Assembly (NCBI GenBank): GCA_026193435.1
Contig: JAPHUN010000103.1
Location: 1 to 14,036 of the forward strand
Reading direction: 5' to 3'
DNA from: Chlorobium sp.
GTDB lineage: Bacteria > Bacteroidota > Chlorobiia > Chlorobiales > Chlorobiaceae
Length of the DNA: 14,036 nt
Positions 1 through 8,231 of the stretch are shown piece by piece (the stretch's first letter is position 1; each line of letters begins with the position of its first letter). Under the pieces are notes generated by a model. That model was not told where the DNA came from. It saw only the letters and a list, made by a program, of their open reading frames with translations, and did not search any database. The position numbers and the translations under genes are program-made.

Positions 1-1589
1 TACTTCTGATTATTGCGTGTTTATTGCTGGGCGGCATTATCGGTTATATGGCGCGAAATAATTCTTCAGGTTCTGTTTTCGGTCAACAGAAAAAGGTGCT
101 TGATGTGTTGAATATGATTTCAGCGCTATACGTTGATGAGGTGGATGATCAGCGTGTGATCGATGCAGGGATCGAGGGCATGACAGCGGCTCTTGATCCG
201 CATACGACATATCTTACCGCTGAACAGGTGAGCTTTTCGGAATCGGAATTTCAGGGCAACTTTGAGGGCATAGGCATCGAATTCGATATTGTTCATGATA
301 CGCTTCTCGTGGTGACTCCTCTGGCGAGCGGACCAAGTAGTTCGGCAGGAATTATGCCGGGTGACAGGATCATCGCTATCGATACGCTTTCCGCTGTTGG
401 TATTTCCCCTATGGAGGTTGTCCGCCGGCTTCGCGGAAAAAAGGGTTCTGTTGTGAACCTTCAAATTTACAGGCCCTATTCATCCAGGACCTTTTCCGTT
501 GCAGTTGTCCGGGACAAGATTCCTACGTATAGTGTGGATGCTTTTTTTATGCTCGACAGCTTTACAGGGTATATCCGGATGAGCAGGTTTGTGGCAACTA
601 CGGCAGACGAGTTCAAAGAAGCGATGAAAAAACTTCTTGAACAGGGTATGAGGAAACTTATTATCGATGTTCGGGGAAATCCGGGAGGGTATCTCGATCA
701 GGCGGTAGAGATCGCTGACGAGTTACTTCCGGAGGGAAAGCTTATAGTCTATACAAAGAGCAGGAATGGCGGTATTGATGAAATGAGCTATACGTCGACT
801 TCCGGAGGTGTTTTCGAGAAACGTGAGGTTATAGTGCTTGTTGACAGGGGGAGTGCTTCTGCTGCTGAGATTCTTGCCGGTGCACTTCAGGATAACGGGC
901 GGGCAAAGATAGCAGGAGAACTGACTTTCGGCAAGGGACTTGTTCAGCGTCAGTTTGATCTTGGCGACGGATCGGCATTGCGTTTGACGATCGCGAGGTA
1001 TTATACGCCTTCAGGCAGAAGAATACAGCGGGATTTCAGTCCGGGAAGCGAAGGGAGGGAAGAGTATTATCAGGACAGCGCAGAGGGGAGAGATGGAGAG
1101 AAACTGTTTAAGGACAGCGGCAGTTTAGAGGTTGGCAGCGATGTCGATGGTGTTACGGTATACAGACCAAAAGAAGGCCTTTTTTCTAAATCAGGAGGCA
1201 TTGTGCCTGATTTCTGGGTTGTTGAGCGTCCTGTTGATGATTTTTACAGCAGATTGCTGACAGAAGGGGTTTTTGATGAAACAGCGTTGCGAGTCATCGA
1301 TGATCCATCAAGCACGGTAAGGACATTCAGTGAAGATGAAAAGAGGTTTATCGGCGCATATTCAGAAGATGCAATGGCAGAAGGCTATTTGCGGAAAATA
1401 TCTGCAGAAAAGGATATACCTTTCGATGAGACTGTGTTCAGGCGTGAAAAGCCTGCTATGCTGACGGCGGTGAAATCACGTATTGCCCGCCAGCTTTTCG
1501 GCATAGAGGCGCAGATAAGGGTTCTTGCCGATGAGTCTGACAAGATGCTGCAGTTTGCCCGGTATTACTTGCGTCGTGAAGCTGCTTAA
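1..1589 (+). CDS. S41-family carboxyl-terminal processing protease (CtpA/Tsp-like), 5'-truncated by window edge
   Basis: Periplasmic serine protease of the tail-specific protease family, which trims or degrades envelope proteins from their C-termini. The frame is open to the window edge. The first residues ([17 protein letters not shown]) form a membrane anchor, so the true start lies upstream; TTG at 24 is only the first internal candidate. Numbering from that TTG: PDZ domain about 80-150, with GIGIEF and PGDRIIAID; peptidase domain about 180-335, with [26 protein letters not shown] and TFGKGLVQ. The E. coli Tsp catalytic set aligns at matching spacing as Ser279, Asp290 and Lys304, so the enzyme looks active. 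An approximately 180-residue C-terminal extension follows, as in many Bacteroidetes/Chlorobi homologues. Two START genes follow on the same strand after 65 bp, possibly co-transcribed. Family call firm; substrate unknown. Confidence 0.93.
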   Translation, partial: LLIIACLLLGGIIGYMARNNSSGSVFGQQKKVLDVLNMISALYVDEVDDQRVIDAGIEGMTAALDPHTTYLTAEQVSFSESEFQGNFEGIGIEFDIVHDTLLVVTPLASGPSSSAGIMPGDRIIAIDTLSAVGISPMEVVRRLRGKKGSVVNLQIYRPYSSRTFSVAVVRDKIPTYSVDAFFMLDSFTGYIRMSRFVATTADEFKEAMKKLLEQGMRKLIIDVRGNPGGYLDQAVEIADELLPEGKLIVYTKSRNGGIDEMSYTSTSGGVFEKREVIVLVDRGSASAAEILAGALQDNGRAKIAGELTFGKGLVQRQFDLGDGSALRLTIARYYTPSGRRIQRDFSPGSEGREEYYQDSAEGRDGEKLFKDSGSLEVGSDVDGVTVYRPKEGLFSKSGGIVPDFWVVERPVDDFYSRLLTEGVFDETALRVIDDPSSTVRTFSEDEKRFIGAYSEDAMAEGYLRKISAEKDIPFDETVFRREKPAMLTAVKSRIARQLFGIEAQIRVLADESDKMLQFARYYLRREAA

Positions 1590-1654
1590 GCATTTCACGG
1601 CAGATTACTGAAGATGAAAAAGCATATATTCCACTTAAACCTAACGCCATACCT

Positions 1655-2317
1655 ATGTCTATGTCCTTGCTTGAGAAAATACAGAACAATACCTGTTCGT
1701 TGCGCTTGCAGAAAGACTGGCTCAAGATCTATACTTGTCCGGTGCCCACATCCGATTTTCTCTCTTTTGTCGGTATTGCAGAAATAGATGCGCCCCAGCA
1801 TAGCGTACTGCATCTGCTTTATGATCTGGAAGCGGCGACCGAGTGGATCTGGAAGACTGACGAAATGAACGTGGTAGAGGAAATCGACGGCGAAAAAGGA
1901 AGGATTGTCTATCAGCGCATTTCGGCGCCCTGGCCTATTTCAGACCGTGAAATTATCAGTCGTTCGGAAGGTTACAGGGATGAAGCAACCTCGGAAGTGT
2001 TCATAAAGATGACGGCCGTACCCGACGCGCTTCCTGAAAACAAGGATTATGTTCGTGTTCGCCAGCTCGAGGGAGCATGGAATATCATGCCGCTTTCAGA
2101 AAACAAATGCAGGGTTGTGTTCAGGCTGCATATTGAGCCCGGTGGCGAGATTCCCTCATGGCTTGCAAATATCGCGGTTATCGATACGCCTTACAATACC
2201 TTGAAGAATATGCGTGAGATGGTCAAACGGGAAAAGTACAGGACACCGATCGATGTTCCGTTTATGGTTTCTGAGAAAGGTATTGACAGGAATTACAAGG
2301 AGTTTATTGTTGAATAG
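1655..2317 (+). CDS. START-domain (SRPBCC superfamily) lipid-binding-like protein, copy 1
   Basis: Predicted 220-residue soluble protein made up almost entirely of one START-like helix-grip fold, a family that holds hydrophobic ligands in a deep cavity. Visible START features are the N-terminal helix/strand region (about 15-60), the hallmark APWPISDRE (91-99), the G-A-W-x-I-x-P strand (140-146) and the C-terminal helix (about 170-192) beginning [15 protein letters not shown]. No signal peptide or membrane segment is seen, so it is probably cytosolic. The chosen ATG is followed by another in-frame ATG two codons later. Neither has a Shine-Dalgarno site, so the start could be 1655 or 1661. It is paralogous to the next gene with nearly identical motif spacing. 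The ligand is unknown; membrane lipid or pigment-related hydrophobes are possibilities only. Confidence 0.85.
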   Translation: MSMSLLEKIQNNTCSLRLQKDWLKIYTCPVPTSDFLSFVGIAEIDAPQHSVLHLLYDLEAATEWIWKTDEMNVVEEIDGEKGRIVYQRISAPWPISDREIISRSEGYRDEATSEVFIKMTAVPDALPENKDYVRVRQLEGAWNIMPLSENKCRVVFRLHIEPGGEIPSWLANIAVIDTPYNTLKNMREMVKREKYRTPIDVPFMVSEKGIDRNYKEFIVE

Positions 2318-2395
2318 GTGATTGGTGATCTGTTTCTCATCCTCAGGACAGGAGATGGATTTGCCGGGTCAACAAAAATCAGGTAATCAGGTATT

Positions 2396-3013
2396 ATGGA
2401 TATTGAGGGCGCAAGGGCAAGTGGTTGGGAGTTTCGGGTCGAACATAAGGATATTCTTGTGTATTCGGCTAAAATGAAAGATTCGCATATTCTTGGTTTC
2501 AAAGGTGTTGTGGCGTTTCCTGTATCGCTCAGGAAGTTAATCGGTCTTTTTCATGATACCGGAAGTTACAAGCGATGGGTGCATCAACTGTCAAGCATAA
2601 AAATCCTCGAGAAGGGCGATAATCTCGAATATATTATCTATCAGGCTATCAATACGCCATGGCCTTTCCCGAAACGGGAGATGATCGTGCGAACGGGGCT
2701 TGATATGGAGGGAGAAAACGGCATAGCCGTAACGATGAAATCGGAGCCTGATTATATTCCTGTGAAGCCGGGAAACTTCAGGATCAGGGAGACCTACGGG
2801 CGATGGGTGTTCGAGCCGATTGAAAATGATGTCGTTCGGATAACGTTTATCATGTATGTCGATCCCGGAAAGGATATTCCTCCTCCCATGAGCAATACGG
2901 CAATGTTCGAAGTGCCGTTCTACTCCCTTCAGAACCTCAGAAGTCTTGCCTTCGACACAAGCTATAATCCGCCGTATCCTGAAGAGGTTGACGATTACAT
3001 CTCTATCGAGTAA
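2396..3013 (+). CDS. START-domain (SRPBCC superfamily) lipid-binding-like protein, copy 2
   Basis: Second 205-residue START-like protein, 78 bp after its paralogue and on the same strand. The motifs align collinearly: TPWPFPKRE (87-95), G-R-W-x-F-E-P (135-141), and [16 protein letters not shown] followed by [12 protein letters not shown] in the C-terminal helix. Identity to copy 1 is clearly partial, so the duplication is old or both copies were inherited as a pair. There is no signal peptide. A short direct repeat, ATCAGGTA twice in tandem, lies just before the ATG, and its second AGGT could be a weak ribosome-binding site. The gene ends in the repeat-rich gap before the convergent rfaE1. 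Function is unknown beyond probable binding of a hydrophobic ligand. Confidence 0.85.
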   Translation: MDIEGARASGWEFRVEHKDILVYSAKMKDSHILGFKGVVAFPVSLRKLIGLFHDTGSYKRWVHQLSSIKILEKGDNLEYIIYQAINTPWPFPKREMIVRTGLDMEGENGIAVTMKSEPDYIPVKPGNFRIRETYGRWVFEPIENDVVRITFIMYVDPGKDIPPPMSNTAMFEVPFYSLQNLRSLAFDTSYNPPYPEEVDDYISIE

Positions 3014-3020
3014 GTCTTGC

Positions 3021-3069
3021 CAGCTATCCAGCCATTGAGCCAACCAGCCATTGAGCTATCCTGCTATCC
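3021..3069. repeat. short tandem/direct repeat cluster between convergent genes
   Basis: CCAGCCATTGAGC occurs at 3028-3040 and 3044-3056 (16-bp period). GCTATCC occurs three times (starting 3023, 3055 and 3063). The cluster fills the gap between the second START gene and rfaE1 and includes the rfaE1 stop codon (minus-strand TAG, 3064-3066). No terminator-like hairpin with a T-run was seen here, although two genes converge. Confidence 0.7.
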
Positions 3070-4044
3070 ATCCTTGAAGTGACTGACGCAGGCTTTTCTG
3101 AGCTTTTCAAGGTTCACGGGTACCGCTCCCACCTCCTGACAAACAGTTCCTGCAGCAAGGTTTGCCACCTGAGCACTTGTTTCGATATCCAGCCCTGAGG
3201 CAACTCCCAGGGAAAGGATCCCTATTACCGTATCTCCGGCGCCTGATACATCGGCAACATCCAGGGATGCGGCTGGAATATGGGTAAAGCGCTCATTGTA
3301 GGTCGTCATGCCCTTTTCGCTTCTTGTGATGACGAGATGCTCGCATTGCAGGACTTCCTTCAGCTTTCTGCAGGCATCTTCGATATCCCTGTCGGTGTTC
3401 TTCAGGGTGATACCGAGAGAAGATGCTGTTTCGGCAAGGTTTGGTTTGAAAACAGTACAGCCCCTATAGCTGAAAAAGCTCTCCAGTTTCGGGTCGACGA
3501 AGACCGGCACCTCATGCGATGAGGCTAAGGAAATGATGCGTTCTATCAGGCTGGGGGTGAGTACTCCTTTGTTATAGTCCTGAAGCACAACGCCGTCCAA
3601 TTCGTCGATCACCTCTCTGAGCTGCTCTTCTATGAAGTTCTCTGCATCCTCCGGAATCGCTTTGCGGCTTTCGTTGTCCACTCTTGCAATATGGTGGTTT
3701 TGAGAGAGGATCCTGGTTTTACATGTTGTCGGTCTTGACGGGTCCTGGAAAAGGTGGGGGGATTCCAGTCCGTGTTTGTGCATAAGCCTTTTCAGGGCTT
3801 CCGCGTTGTCATCCCGCCCTGTGATGCCGAGAAGCATGGTTGAGGCTCCCATGGCATGAACGTTTATGGCTACATTGGCTGCTCCTCCCAATCGTAGAGT
3901 TTCGTGAGTGACATCAACAACAGGTACCGGGTATTCTGGGGAGATGCGTGATACATGTCCGAAAATATACTTGTCGAGCATAATATCGCCGACAACAGCT
4001 ATCTTTTTTTTTCTGAAGGAGTTAAAAAGTGTGTCGATATTCAT
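3064..4044 (-). CDS. rfaE1: D-glycero-beta-D-manno-heptose-7-phosphate kinase (HldE kinase domain / RfaE1)
   Basis: PfkB/ribokinase-fold kinase phosphorylating heptose 7-phosphate at C1 in ADP-heptose synthesis for LPS inner core; cytosolic. From the ATG at 4044 it is 326 residues, the size of a stand-alone kinase without the adenylyltransferase (RfaE2) domain of E. coli HldE. Motifs: [13 protein letters not shown] (17-29), PfkB signature GGAANVAIN (53-61), LQDYNKGVL (154-162), FKPN (199-202), and DVSGAGDT (265-272) with catalytic Asp271. The frame extends upstream to a TTG at 4140, but those 32 residues fall outside the kinase fold, and a TATAAT-like box lies just upstream of 4044. The nucleotidyltransferase partner must be encoded elsewhere. 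It stands alone on the minus strand between two plus-strand units. Confidence 0.93.
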   Translation of the reverse strand: MNIDTLFNSFRKKKIAVVGDIMLDKYIFGHVSRISPEYPVPVVDVTHETLRLGGAANVAINVHAMGASTMLLGITGRDDNAEALKRLMHKHGLESPHLFQDPSRPTTCKTRILSQNHHIARVDNESRKAIPEDAENFIEEQLREVIDELDGVVLQDYNKGVLTPSLIERIISLASSHEVPVFVDPKLESFFSYRGCTVFKPNLAETASSLGITLKNTDRDIEDACRKLKEVLQCEHLVITRSEKGMTTYNERFTHIPAASLDVADVSGAGDTVIGILSLGVASGLDIETSAQVANLAAGTVCQEVGAVPVNLEKLRKACVSHFKDG

Positions 4045-4066
4045 GATATGCTCTGCTCTGGTTCTG

Positions 4067-4072
4067 ATTATA
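4067..4072 (-). promoter_or_regulatory. candidate -10 box for rfaE1
   Basis: The minus strand reads TATAAT here, ending 22 nt before the proposed ATG at 4044. This would give a leader of roughly 15 nt. No good TTGACA-like box lies 16-18 bp upstream, so this is a tentative call. Confidence 0.3.
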
Positions 4073-4302
4073 TGGTTTATTCCTGAATTGAGCGTTTCCT
4101 CAAATGCCTGGTTCAGGTTATGCATTCTCACTGCAGGCAATGAGCCGGTCGCCGGATCACAAACGACTGATTTTGTTTTCTTTGTCGGGAGAGGATCGGA
4201 GTGATGCGCTCAGTGCTGGAATATATAAAAGAGGCGGGGATTATAAGAACATCGCGGGATGGTAGATGAGGGTGATGCCTTTTATTTTTTCACTTTTTTT
4301 GT

Positions 4303-4308
4303 TATACT
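4303..4308 (+). promoter_or_regulatory. candidate -10 box for the ffh operon
   Basis: TATACT within an AT-rich stretch about 47 nt upstream of the ffh ATG (4356). The -35 region at the expected distance is only T-rich (around 4280-4285). Tentative. Confidence 0.3.
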
Positions 4309-4355
4309 CAAAGCTATTCATTTTTAACTCTGCAAGTCACATAAAGTCTTGTGAA

Positions 4356-5705
4356 ATGTTTGACAATTTAAGCGACAAGTTAGAGGCTTCTTTTAAAAAG
4401 CTTGCCGGACAGGCGACGATCAATGAAGTGAATATCGGCATAGCCATGCGCGATATCAAACGGGCTCTTTTAAGCGCTGATGTCAACTATAAGGTCGCAA
4501 AGAAATTCGTGGACGAAGTCAGGTCCAGGGCGTTGGGTCAGGATGTGGTCAAAAGTGTTTCGCCTGCCCAGATGATAGTCAAGATAGTTAGTGATGAGCT
4601 GACCGAGATTATGGGTGGTGAGCATAAGCCTTTGAATCTCACAACGAATAAACTGCCTTCTGTGGTTATGGTTGCCGGTTTGCAGGGTTCGGGCAAGACT
4701 ACTTTTTGCGCGAAGCTGGCAAAGCGATTGAAGAAAAATGGTAAACATCCATTGCTTGTCGCTGCCGATATTTATCGCCCCGCTGCGGTTGAACAGTTGA
4801 AAACGCTGGGAGAGCAGATCGAGGTTCCGGTGTTTTCTCTCGAAGTCAAAGACGCCCTTAAAGTTGCGCTTGACGCGGTCGAATCTGCAAGAAACAATGG
4901 AAACGACGTGGTTATTGTCGATACAGCCGGACGCCTGCAGGTCGATGAGAATATGATGGCGGAAGCAGAGGCGCTGAAAGATCAGTTGAAGCCGGAAGAA
5001 CTGCTGTTCGTTGTTGATGCAATGATCGGTCAGGAGGCAGTCAATACAGCAAAGGTGTTTAACGAGCGCCTTGATTTTGACGGTGTGGTATTGACCAAAC
5101 TCGATGGTGATGCGCGTGGCGGATCGGCACTCTCTATCAAGCAGGTTGTCGACAAGCCGATCAAGTTTATGAGTGTCGGTGAGAAAGTCGATGATCTTGA
5201 TCTGTTTTACCCTGATCGTATGGCCCAGAGAATTCTCGGCATGGGCGATATTGTCGGTTTCGTTGAAAAAGCCCAGGAGACGCTCGATCTCGAGAAAACG
5301 CAAAAGATGCAGTCACGGCTGCTGAAAAATGAATTTGATCTGGATGATTTTTTTGAACAGCTTCAGCAATTGAAGAAAATGGGTTCGATACAGGGTCTTG
5401 TGGAAATGGTTCCCGGACTGAACAAAATGATCCCCAAGCAGGATCTTGACGGTCTCGATTTCAAGCCTATTGAAGCAATCATATCCTCCATGACGAAAGC
5501 GGAGAGAAATACCCCTGAAATTATTAACGGAAGCCGCAGACAGAGAATTGCCAAAGGAAGCGGAACACGTGTTCAGGATGTTAATATGCTGCTCAAGCAG
5601 TTCAAAGAGATGAAAAAGATGATGAGTTCGGTGACCAAGATGACAAATTCAGGTCGCAAGATTCTTCCTCAGAATCTTCCTCTTGAAAAACTTATGAAAC
5701 GATAA
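4356..5705 (+). CDS. ffh: signal recognition particle protein Ffh (SRP54)
   Basis: SRP GTPase that binds 4.5S RNA and the signal sequences of nascent membrane proteins and docks with FtsY. It is 449 residues, normal length. N domain: helical bundle about 1-90. G domain: G1 loop GLQGSGKTT (108-116), AADIYRPAA (136-144), DTAGR (189-193), [10 protein letters not shown] (247-256), GMGD (295-298). M domain: from about 300, with the RNA-binding [11 protein letters not shown] (393-403), VQDVN, and a Met/Lys-rich helix. The ATG at 4356 gives the canonical MFDNLSDKL start. The frame runs 30 codons further to ATG 4266, but that hydrophobic stretch is not part of Ffh. It is first gene of the ffh-rpsP-rimM-trmD-rplS cluster. 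Confidence 0.97.
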   Translation: MFDNLSDKLEASFKKLAGQATINEVNIGIAMRDIKRALLSADVNYKVAKKFVDEVRSRALGQDVVKSVSPAQMIVKIVSDELTEIMGGEHKPLNLTTNKLPSVVMVAGLQGSGKTTFCAKLAKRLKKNGKHPLLVAADIYRPAAVEQLKTLGEQIEVPVFSLEVKDALKVALDAVESARNNGNDVVIVDTAGRLQVDENMMAEAEALKDQLKPEELLFVVDAMIGQEAVNTAKVFNERLDFDGVVLTKLDGDARGGSALSIKQVVDKPIKFMSVGEKVDDLDLFYPDRMAQRILGMGDIVGFVEKAQETLDLEKTQKMQSRLLKNEFDLDDFFEQLQQLKKMGSIQGLVEMVPGLNKMIPKQDLDGLDFKPIEAIISSMTKAERNTPEIINGSRRQRIAKGSGTRVQDVNMLLKQFKEMKKMMSSVTKMTNSGRKILPQNLPLEKLMKR

Positions 5706-5741
5706 TTCCTTGTATTTATAACTAACCTAAATTTATAAGCA
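5706..5741 (+). promoter_or_regulatory. AT-rich leader of rpsP, no Shine-Dalgarno
   Basis: The 36-bp ffh-rpsP gap contains ATTTATA twice (5714-5720 and 5731-5737) and no purine-rich ribosome-binding site before the TTG start. The rplS leader has the same heptamer. It may serve as an A/U-rich, S1-type translation-enhancing leader or an internal promoter; which is unknown. Confidence 0.35.
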
Positions 5742-6146
5742 TTGGTTAAAATCAGACTGAGAAGAGCAGGAAGAAAAAAATTGCCTGTTTACCAGATTGT
5801 TGCAGCAGACGCACGTGCGCCGAGAGACGGGAAATTTCTGGAAGTGATCGGCCACTATCAGCCAACCGCAAAGCCCCATGCAATTACACTGGATAAGGAA
5901 CGTGTGGCTTACTGGCTTGGTGTTGGAGCGCAGCCGACCACGACCGCGCATAGTCTCATTCGCGCTACAGGTCTTCTTCATGAACTGAATATGAAGCGTA
6001 AAGGACGCAGCGAAGAGGAAATTGCAGCTGAGATGGAACAATGGCAGGCTCGCCAGAATGAAAGACGCGAGAAAAGGCTTGCGATCAAAACACGTCGCCG
6101 TCAGGCAAAAAAAGCAGCTGAGGCCGAGGGGCAGGAGAGTGCTTGA
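5742..6146 (+). CDS. rpsP: 30S ribosomal protein S16
   Basis: Structural protein of the small subunit body, needed for 30S assembly. The core, residues 1 to about 85, is diagnostic: [49 protein letters not shown]. At 134 residues it is longer than the 80-90 of typical S16; the extra 45 or so residues form a charged Ala/Glu/Lys/Arg-rich, probably helical tail ending [14 protein letters not shown]. The start is a TTG immediately before GTT AAA ATC, which gives the canonical M-V-K-I N-terminus, and no ATG is available. Its TGA overlaps the TTG start of rimM. It is 36 bp downstream of ffh in the same unit. Confidence 0.96.
   Translation: MVKIRLRRAGRKKLPVYQIVAADARAPRDGKFLEVIGHYQPTAKPHAITLDKERVAYWLGVGAQPTTTAHSLIRATGLLHELNMKRKGRSEEEIAAEMEQWQARQNERREKRLAIKTRRRQAKKAAEAEGQESA
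6133..6137 (+). promoter_or_regulatory. Shine-Dalgarno that decides the rimM start
   Basis: AGGAG inside the 3' end of rpsP, 5 nt before the TTG at 6143. It supports TTG 6143 over the in-frame ATG at 6155, which has no such site at a proper distance. Confidence 0.55.
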
Positions 6147-6664
6147 GTGAACGTATGAAGGAGGAATTCTATCTGGCAGGAAAAATTCTTAAGCCGAAAG
6201 GTTTGAGGGGTGAGGTGAAAATCCTGCCGGTTACGGATTTTCCTGACAGTTATCTTGAAAGAAAGATTTTCTATGTCGGAAAATCGGAAGAGGAGGCTGT
6301 TCGTCGCACAGTCCGTCAGGCAGCGTTGCGAAAAGGTTTTGCCTATCTTCTTTTTTCAGGTATCGATACCAGGGAGAAAGCTGAAGAAATCGTAGGACAC
6401 AGTGTTTTTGTTCGTTCTGACGCATTGATCCAGCTGCCTCCCGACAGGGCGTACCTGCATGAACTGAGAGGCTTGAAAGTGCTCAATGAGCGTCATGAAG
6501 AGCTTGGCATCATAGAGGATGTTCTGGGTATGCCTGCACATGATGTGTATGAAATACGCTGTGACGGGCGTGTCGTCTATGTGCCGGCGGTTGAAGAGTT
6601 TGTTGAGGAGATTTCTATTGATGAAGGGTATATGGTGCTGAAACGGTTTGAAGAGTTTCTCTGA
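6143..6664 (+). CDS. rimM: 16S rRNA processing/ribosome maturation factor RimM
   Basis: Assembly factor for the 30S head; binds S19 and aids 16S 3'-domain maturation. It is 173 residues from the TTG start, normal for RimM. The N-terminal beta-barrel domain (about 9-95) begins [20 protein letters not shown], a diagnostic RimM pattern. The C-terminal PRC-barrel (about 103-168) contains [25 protein letters not shown] and [10 protein letters not shown]. The start overlaps the rpsP stop (TTGA, 4 bp), implying translational coupling; an ATG at 6155 would shorten it by 4 residues. A 132-bp gap separates it from trmD, unusually long for this block. Confidence 0.94.
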   Translation: MSERMKEEFYLAGKILKPKGLRGEVKILPVTDFPDSYLERKIFYVGKSEEEAVRRTVRQAALRKGFAYLLFSGIDTREKAEEIVGHSVFVRSDALIQLPPDRAYLHELRGLKVLNERHEELGIIEDVLGMPAHDVYEIRCDGRVVYVPAVEEFVEEISIDEGYMVLKRFEEFL

Positions 6665-6796
6665 CAGTGGTTCGCGCCTTTCATTGACATCGTGATAGAA
6701 TACCTGAAGTGATTGATGCTTTACGAGTTCCGGAACGATGGCTTGTGCTGTTTTTCCAGAGTTAGTGACACGCTTAACCGGTGAATTGCTCTGCTG

Positions 6797-7510
6797 ATGG
6801 AAACGTTGCGTATAGATGTCATTTCAGTCATTCCCGGATTTTTTGATTCACCACTCGAAAAGGGTCTGCTGGGCATAGCCGGGAAAAAAGAGCTTGTTGA
6901 CATCCGGGTGCATAATCTTCATGATTATGGGATTGGAAATTACAAGCAGGTGGATGATTCCCCTTTCGGCGGTGGAGCAGGGATGATACTCAGGCCTGAA
7001 CCGGTTTTTGAGTGTATTGAAGGGCTTTTGGCTGAACGGTCATATGATGCGGTGATTTTTCTGACTCCTGATGGAGAAAAGCTTGATCAGCCGACAGCAA
7101 ACAGGCTTTCAGGGTTGAAAAATCTGATTATATTATGCGGGCATTATAAAGCCGTTGATGAAAGAATCAGAAAAAAGCTGATCACCATGGAATTGTCCGT
7201 AGGTGATATAGTGGTTTCAGGGGGAGAAATCCCGGCGCTGCTTTTGATGGATGCGGTTGTCCGTCTGATTCCCGGGGTTCTGGGTGACAGTGAGTCGGCG
7301 CTGACAGATTCGTTTCAGACAGGAATGCTGGATTCTGCCTGGTACACCCGTCCTGCAGAATTCAGGGGAATGCGAGTCCCTGAGGTTCTGATGTCAGGCG
7401 ATCATAAGAAAATAGAAGAGTGGCGCAGTCGCAACGCCCTTGAGAGAACACTGAAACGGCGCCCGGATCTGCTTGACAGTGATAGTATTGAAGAGCTAAA
7501 GAACAACTAA
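6797..7510 (+). CDS. trmD: tRNA (guanine-N1)-methyltransferase TrmD
   Basis: SAM-dependent SPOUT methyltransferase making m1G37 in tRNAs, which prevents +1 frameshifting; cytosolic dimer with a trefoil-knot fold. It is 237 residues. Motifs: [14 protein letters not shown] (7-20), [12 protein letters not shown] (53-64), [12 protein letters not shown] (113-124), [21 protein letters not shown] (140-160) and a C-terminal helical domain with [11 protein letters not shown]. The E. coli catalytic residues Arg154 and Asp169 correspond to Arg156 and Asp171 with the same spacing. The ATG start has no obvious Shine-Dalgarno. It lies 24 bp before rplS, the usual trmD-rplS pairing. Confidence 0.96.
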   Translation: METLRIDVISVIPGFFDSPLEKGLLGIAGKKELVDIRVHNLHDYGIGNYKQVDDSPFGGGAGMILRPEPVFECIEGLLAERSYDAVIFLTPDGEKLDQPTANRLSGLKNLIILCGHYKAVDERIRKKLITMELSVGDIVVSGGEIPALLLMDAVVRLIPGVLGDSESALTDSFQTGMLDSAWYTRPAEFRGMRVPEVLMSGDHKKIEEWRSRNALERTLKRRPDLLDSDSIEELKNN

Positions 7511-7534
7511 CGTTAATATTTATATACTTATATC

Positions 7535-7900
7535 ATGGATCAGTTAATTCAGTTGGTAGAGGCAACGCAGGTACGAAATGATTTGCCGGATATTCATCCG
7601 GGCGATACAGTGAAATTGCAGCTGAAAGTTATCGAGGGCGAAAAAGAGCGTTTGCAGGCTTTCGAGGGTGTTATTATCAGTGACAAAGGCATGGGGACCT
7701 CAAAAACCATTACGATCAGGAAAATTTCCAATGGTGTCGGTGTCGAGCGCATCATTCCTTTGTGCTCACCGAACATCGAAAGCATAACGGTATTGAGAAA
7801 AGGAAAAACCCGTCGAGCAAAACTCTCCTATCTCAGAAAACGTACCGGTAAAGCAGCCTTGAAAGTCAAAGAGCGCAAGGTTTTCACTCCATCCAAATAG
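7535..7900 (+). CDS. rplS: 50S ribosomal protein L19
   Basis: Large-subunit protein at the 30S-50S interface. It is 121 residues, normal length. Diagnostic stretches: [15 protein letters not shown] (18-32), [11 protein letters not shown] (38-48), [19 protein letters not shown] (57-75), and the basic C-terminal [20 protein letters not shown]. The 24-bp leader is AT-rich (contains ATTTATA) with no Shine-Dalgarno. It is last gene of the translation block; a perfect intrinsic terminator follows about 50 bp downstream. Confidence 0.97.
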   Translation: MDQLIQLVEATQVRNDLPDIHPGDTVKLQLKVIEGEKERLQAFEGVIISDKGMGTSKTITIRKISNGVGVERIIPLCSPNIESITVLRKGKTRRAKLSYLRKRTGKAALKVKERKVFTPSK

Positions 7901-7914
7901 GAAGGCGCTGAAAT

Positions 7915-7934
7915 CCGCAGTTTCTGCTCTGCGG
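7915..7934 (+). other. small hairpin after rplS
   Basis: CCGCAG (7915-7920) and CTGCGG (7929-7934) form a 6-bp stem with an 8-nt loop just upstream of the main terminator. It could protect the 3' end or be incidental. Confidence 0.4.
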
Positions 7935-7951
7935 TGAAGTGATTCGTCATG

Positions 7952-7980
7952 AAAAAGCCTGGCATCGGTCAGGCTTTTTT
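7952..7980 (+). terminator. intrinsic terminator of the ffh-rplS operon
   Basis: Perfect 10-bp stem AAAAAGCCTG (7952-7961) / CAGGCTTTTT (7970-7979), 8-nt loop, run of six T (7975-7980). It lies 51 bp after the rplS stop. The A-rich 5' arm would also make it partly functional on the minus strand. Confidence 0.92.
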
Positions 7981-8007
7981 AATGCAGCCGAAGGGGGAAG
8001 GATTAGT

Positions 8008-8126
8008 GATGAGCAATGAGCAATGAGTGAAAAGTGTGTTAGGTGCTATGTGTTAGGGGTTAGGAGGGAAGAGGGAGTGGGGAGTTCTAAGTTCTGAGTT
8101 CTAAGTTCAAAGTGCTGAGGAATGAG
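8008..8126. repeat. mosaic heptanucleotide repeat tract
   Basis: About 17 consecutive 7-bp units in one register. Subfamilies change along the tract: AATGAGC-type (8008-8028), GTGTTAG at 8036 and 8050 with GGGTTAG at 8057, GAGGGAR/TGGGGAG (8064-8084), TTCTAAG/TTCTGAG/TTCAAAG (8085-8112), then TGCTGAG and GAATGAG. Most units after 8036 end in AG. It resembles the heptameric STRR repeats of cyanobacteria. No gene is visible on either strand. Confidence 0.75.
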
Positions 8127-8176
8127 GGCTGTTAAGCTGCCTACTGGTTACTGCTTGCTGAGTGATGAGCGTGTAG

Positions 8177-8198
8177 GGGCAGACCCCTGTGTCTGCCC
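8177..8198. repeat. inverted-repeat hairpin resembling an interspersed bacterial repeat
   Basis: GGGCAGAC (8177-8184), loop CCCTGT, GTCTGCCC (8191-8198): a perfect 8-bp stem. There is no T-run, so it is not a canonical terminator. The motif looks like the 'taggggcagacc...gtctgccc' repeats that recur in several bacterial phyla; copy number in this genome cannot be seen here. It abuts the 5' end of the glycosylase frame. Confidence 0.6.
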
Positions 8199-8219
8199 GT
8201 GTTGAGGACTGATGACAAG

Positions 8220-8225
8220 AAGGAG
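8220..8225 (+). promoter_or_regulatory. Shine-Dalgarno deciding the MutY-like gene start
   Basis: AAGGAG, 6 nt before GTG 8232. The frame is open back to GTG 8199, but that codon lies directly against the hairpin repeat and has no ribosome-binding site. Confidence 0.6.
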
Positions 8226-8231
8226 CGTGTT

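Larger units (their letters stand above)
4045..4355. other. divergent intergenic region between rfaE1 and ffh
   Basis: About 310 bp without a convincing gene. It should hold the promoters for rfaE1 (leftward) and the ffh-rplS block (rightward). Frames from both genes run into it (minus to TTG 4140; plus from ATG 4266), but the residues encoded do not resemble either family's N-terminus. TATAAT-like boxes are present on both strands; no clear -35 partners, inverted repeats or riboswitch-like structures were recognised. Confidence 0.5.

Noticed and set aside
2591..3043. 150-codon antisense frame over the second START gene
   Set aside because: Opposite a conserved START domain, with no recognisable domain of its own.
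4045..4140. Longer RfaE1 start at TTG 4140
   Set aside because: The extra 32 residues lie outside the PfkB fold, begin with a rare start codon and cover the likely promoter.
4266..4355. N-terminal hydrophobic extension of Ffh suggesting a signal peptide
   Set aside because: Ffh is cytosolic and its conserved N-terminus begins exactly at ATG 4356; the upstream residues come from AT-rich promoter DNA.
4470..5303. 277-codon antisense frame inside ffh
   Set aside because: It lies wholly opposite a clear ffh sequence and shows no family motifs; it is a coding shadow.
6684..6701. TTGACA followed by TAGAAT as a trmD promoter
   Set aside because: The two boxes are only 6 bp apart, not 16-18, and no good -10 lies at the right distance.
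8008..8126. CRISPR array
   Set aside because: Units are 7 bp with no 20-40-bp repeats, no spacers and no cas genes.
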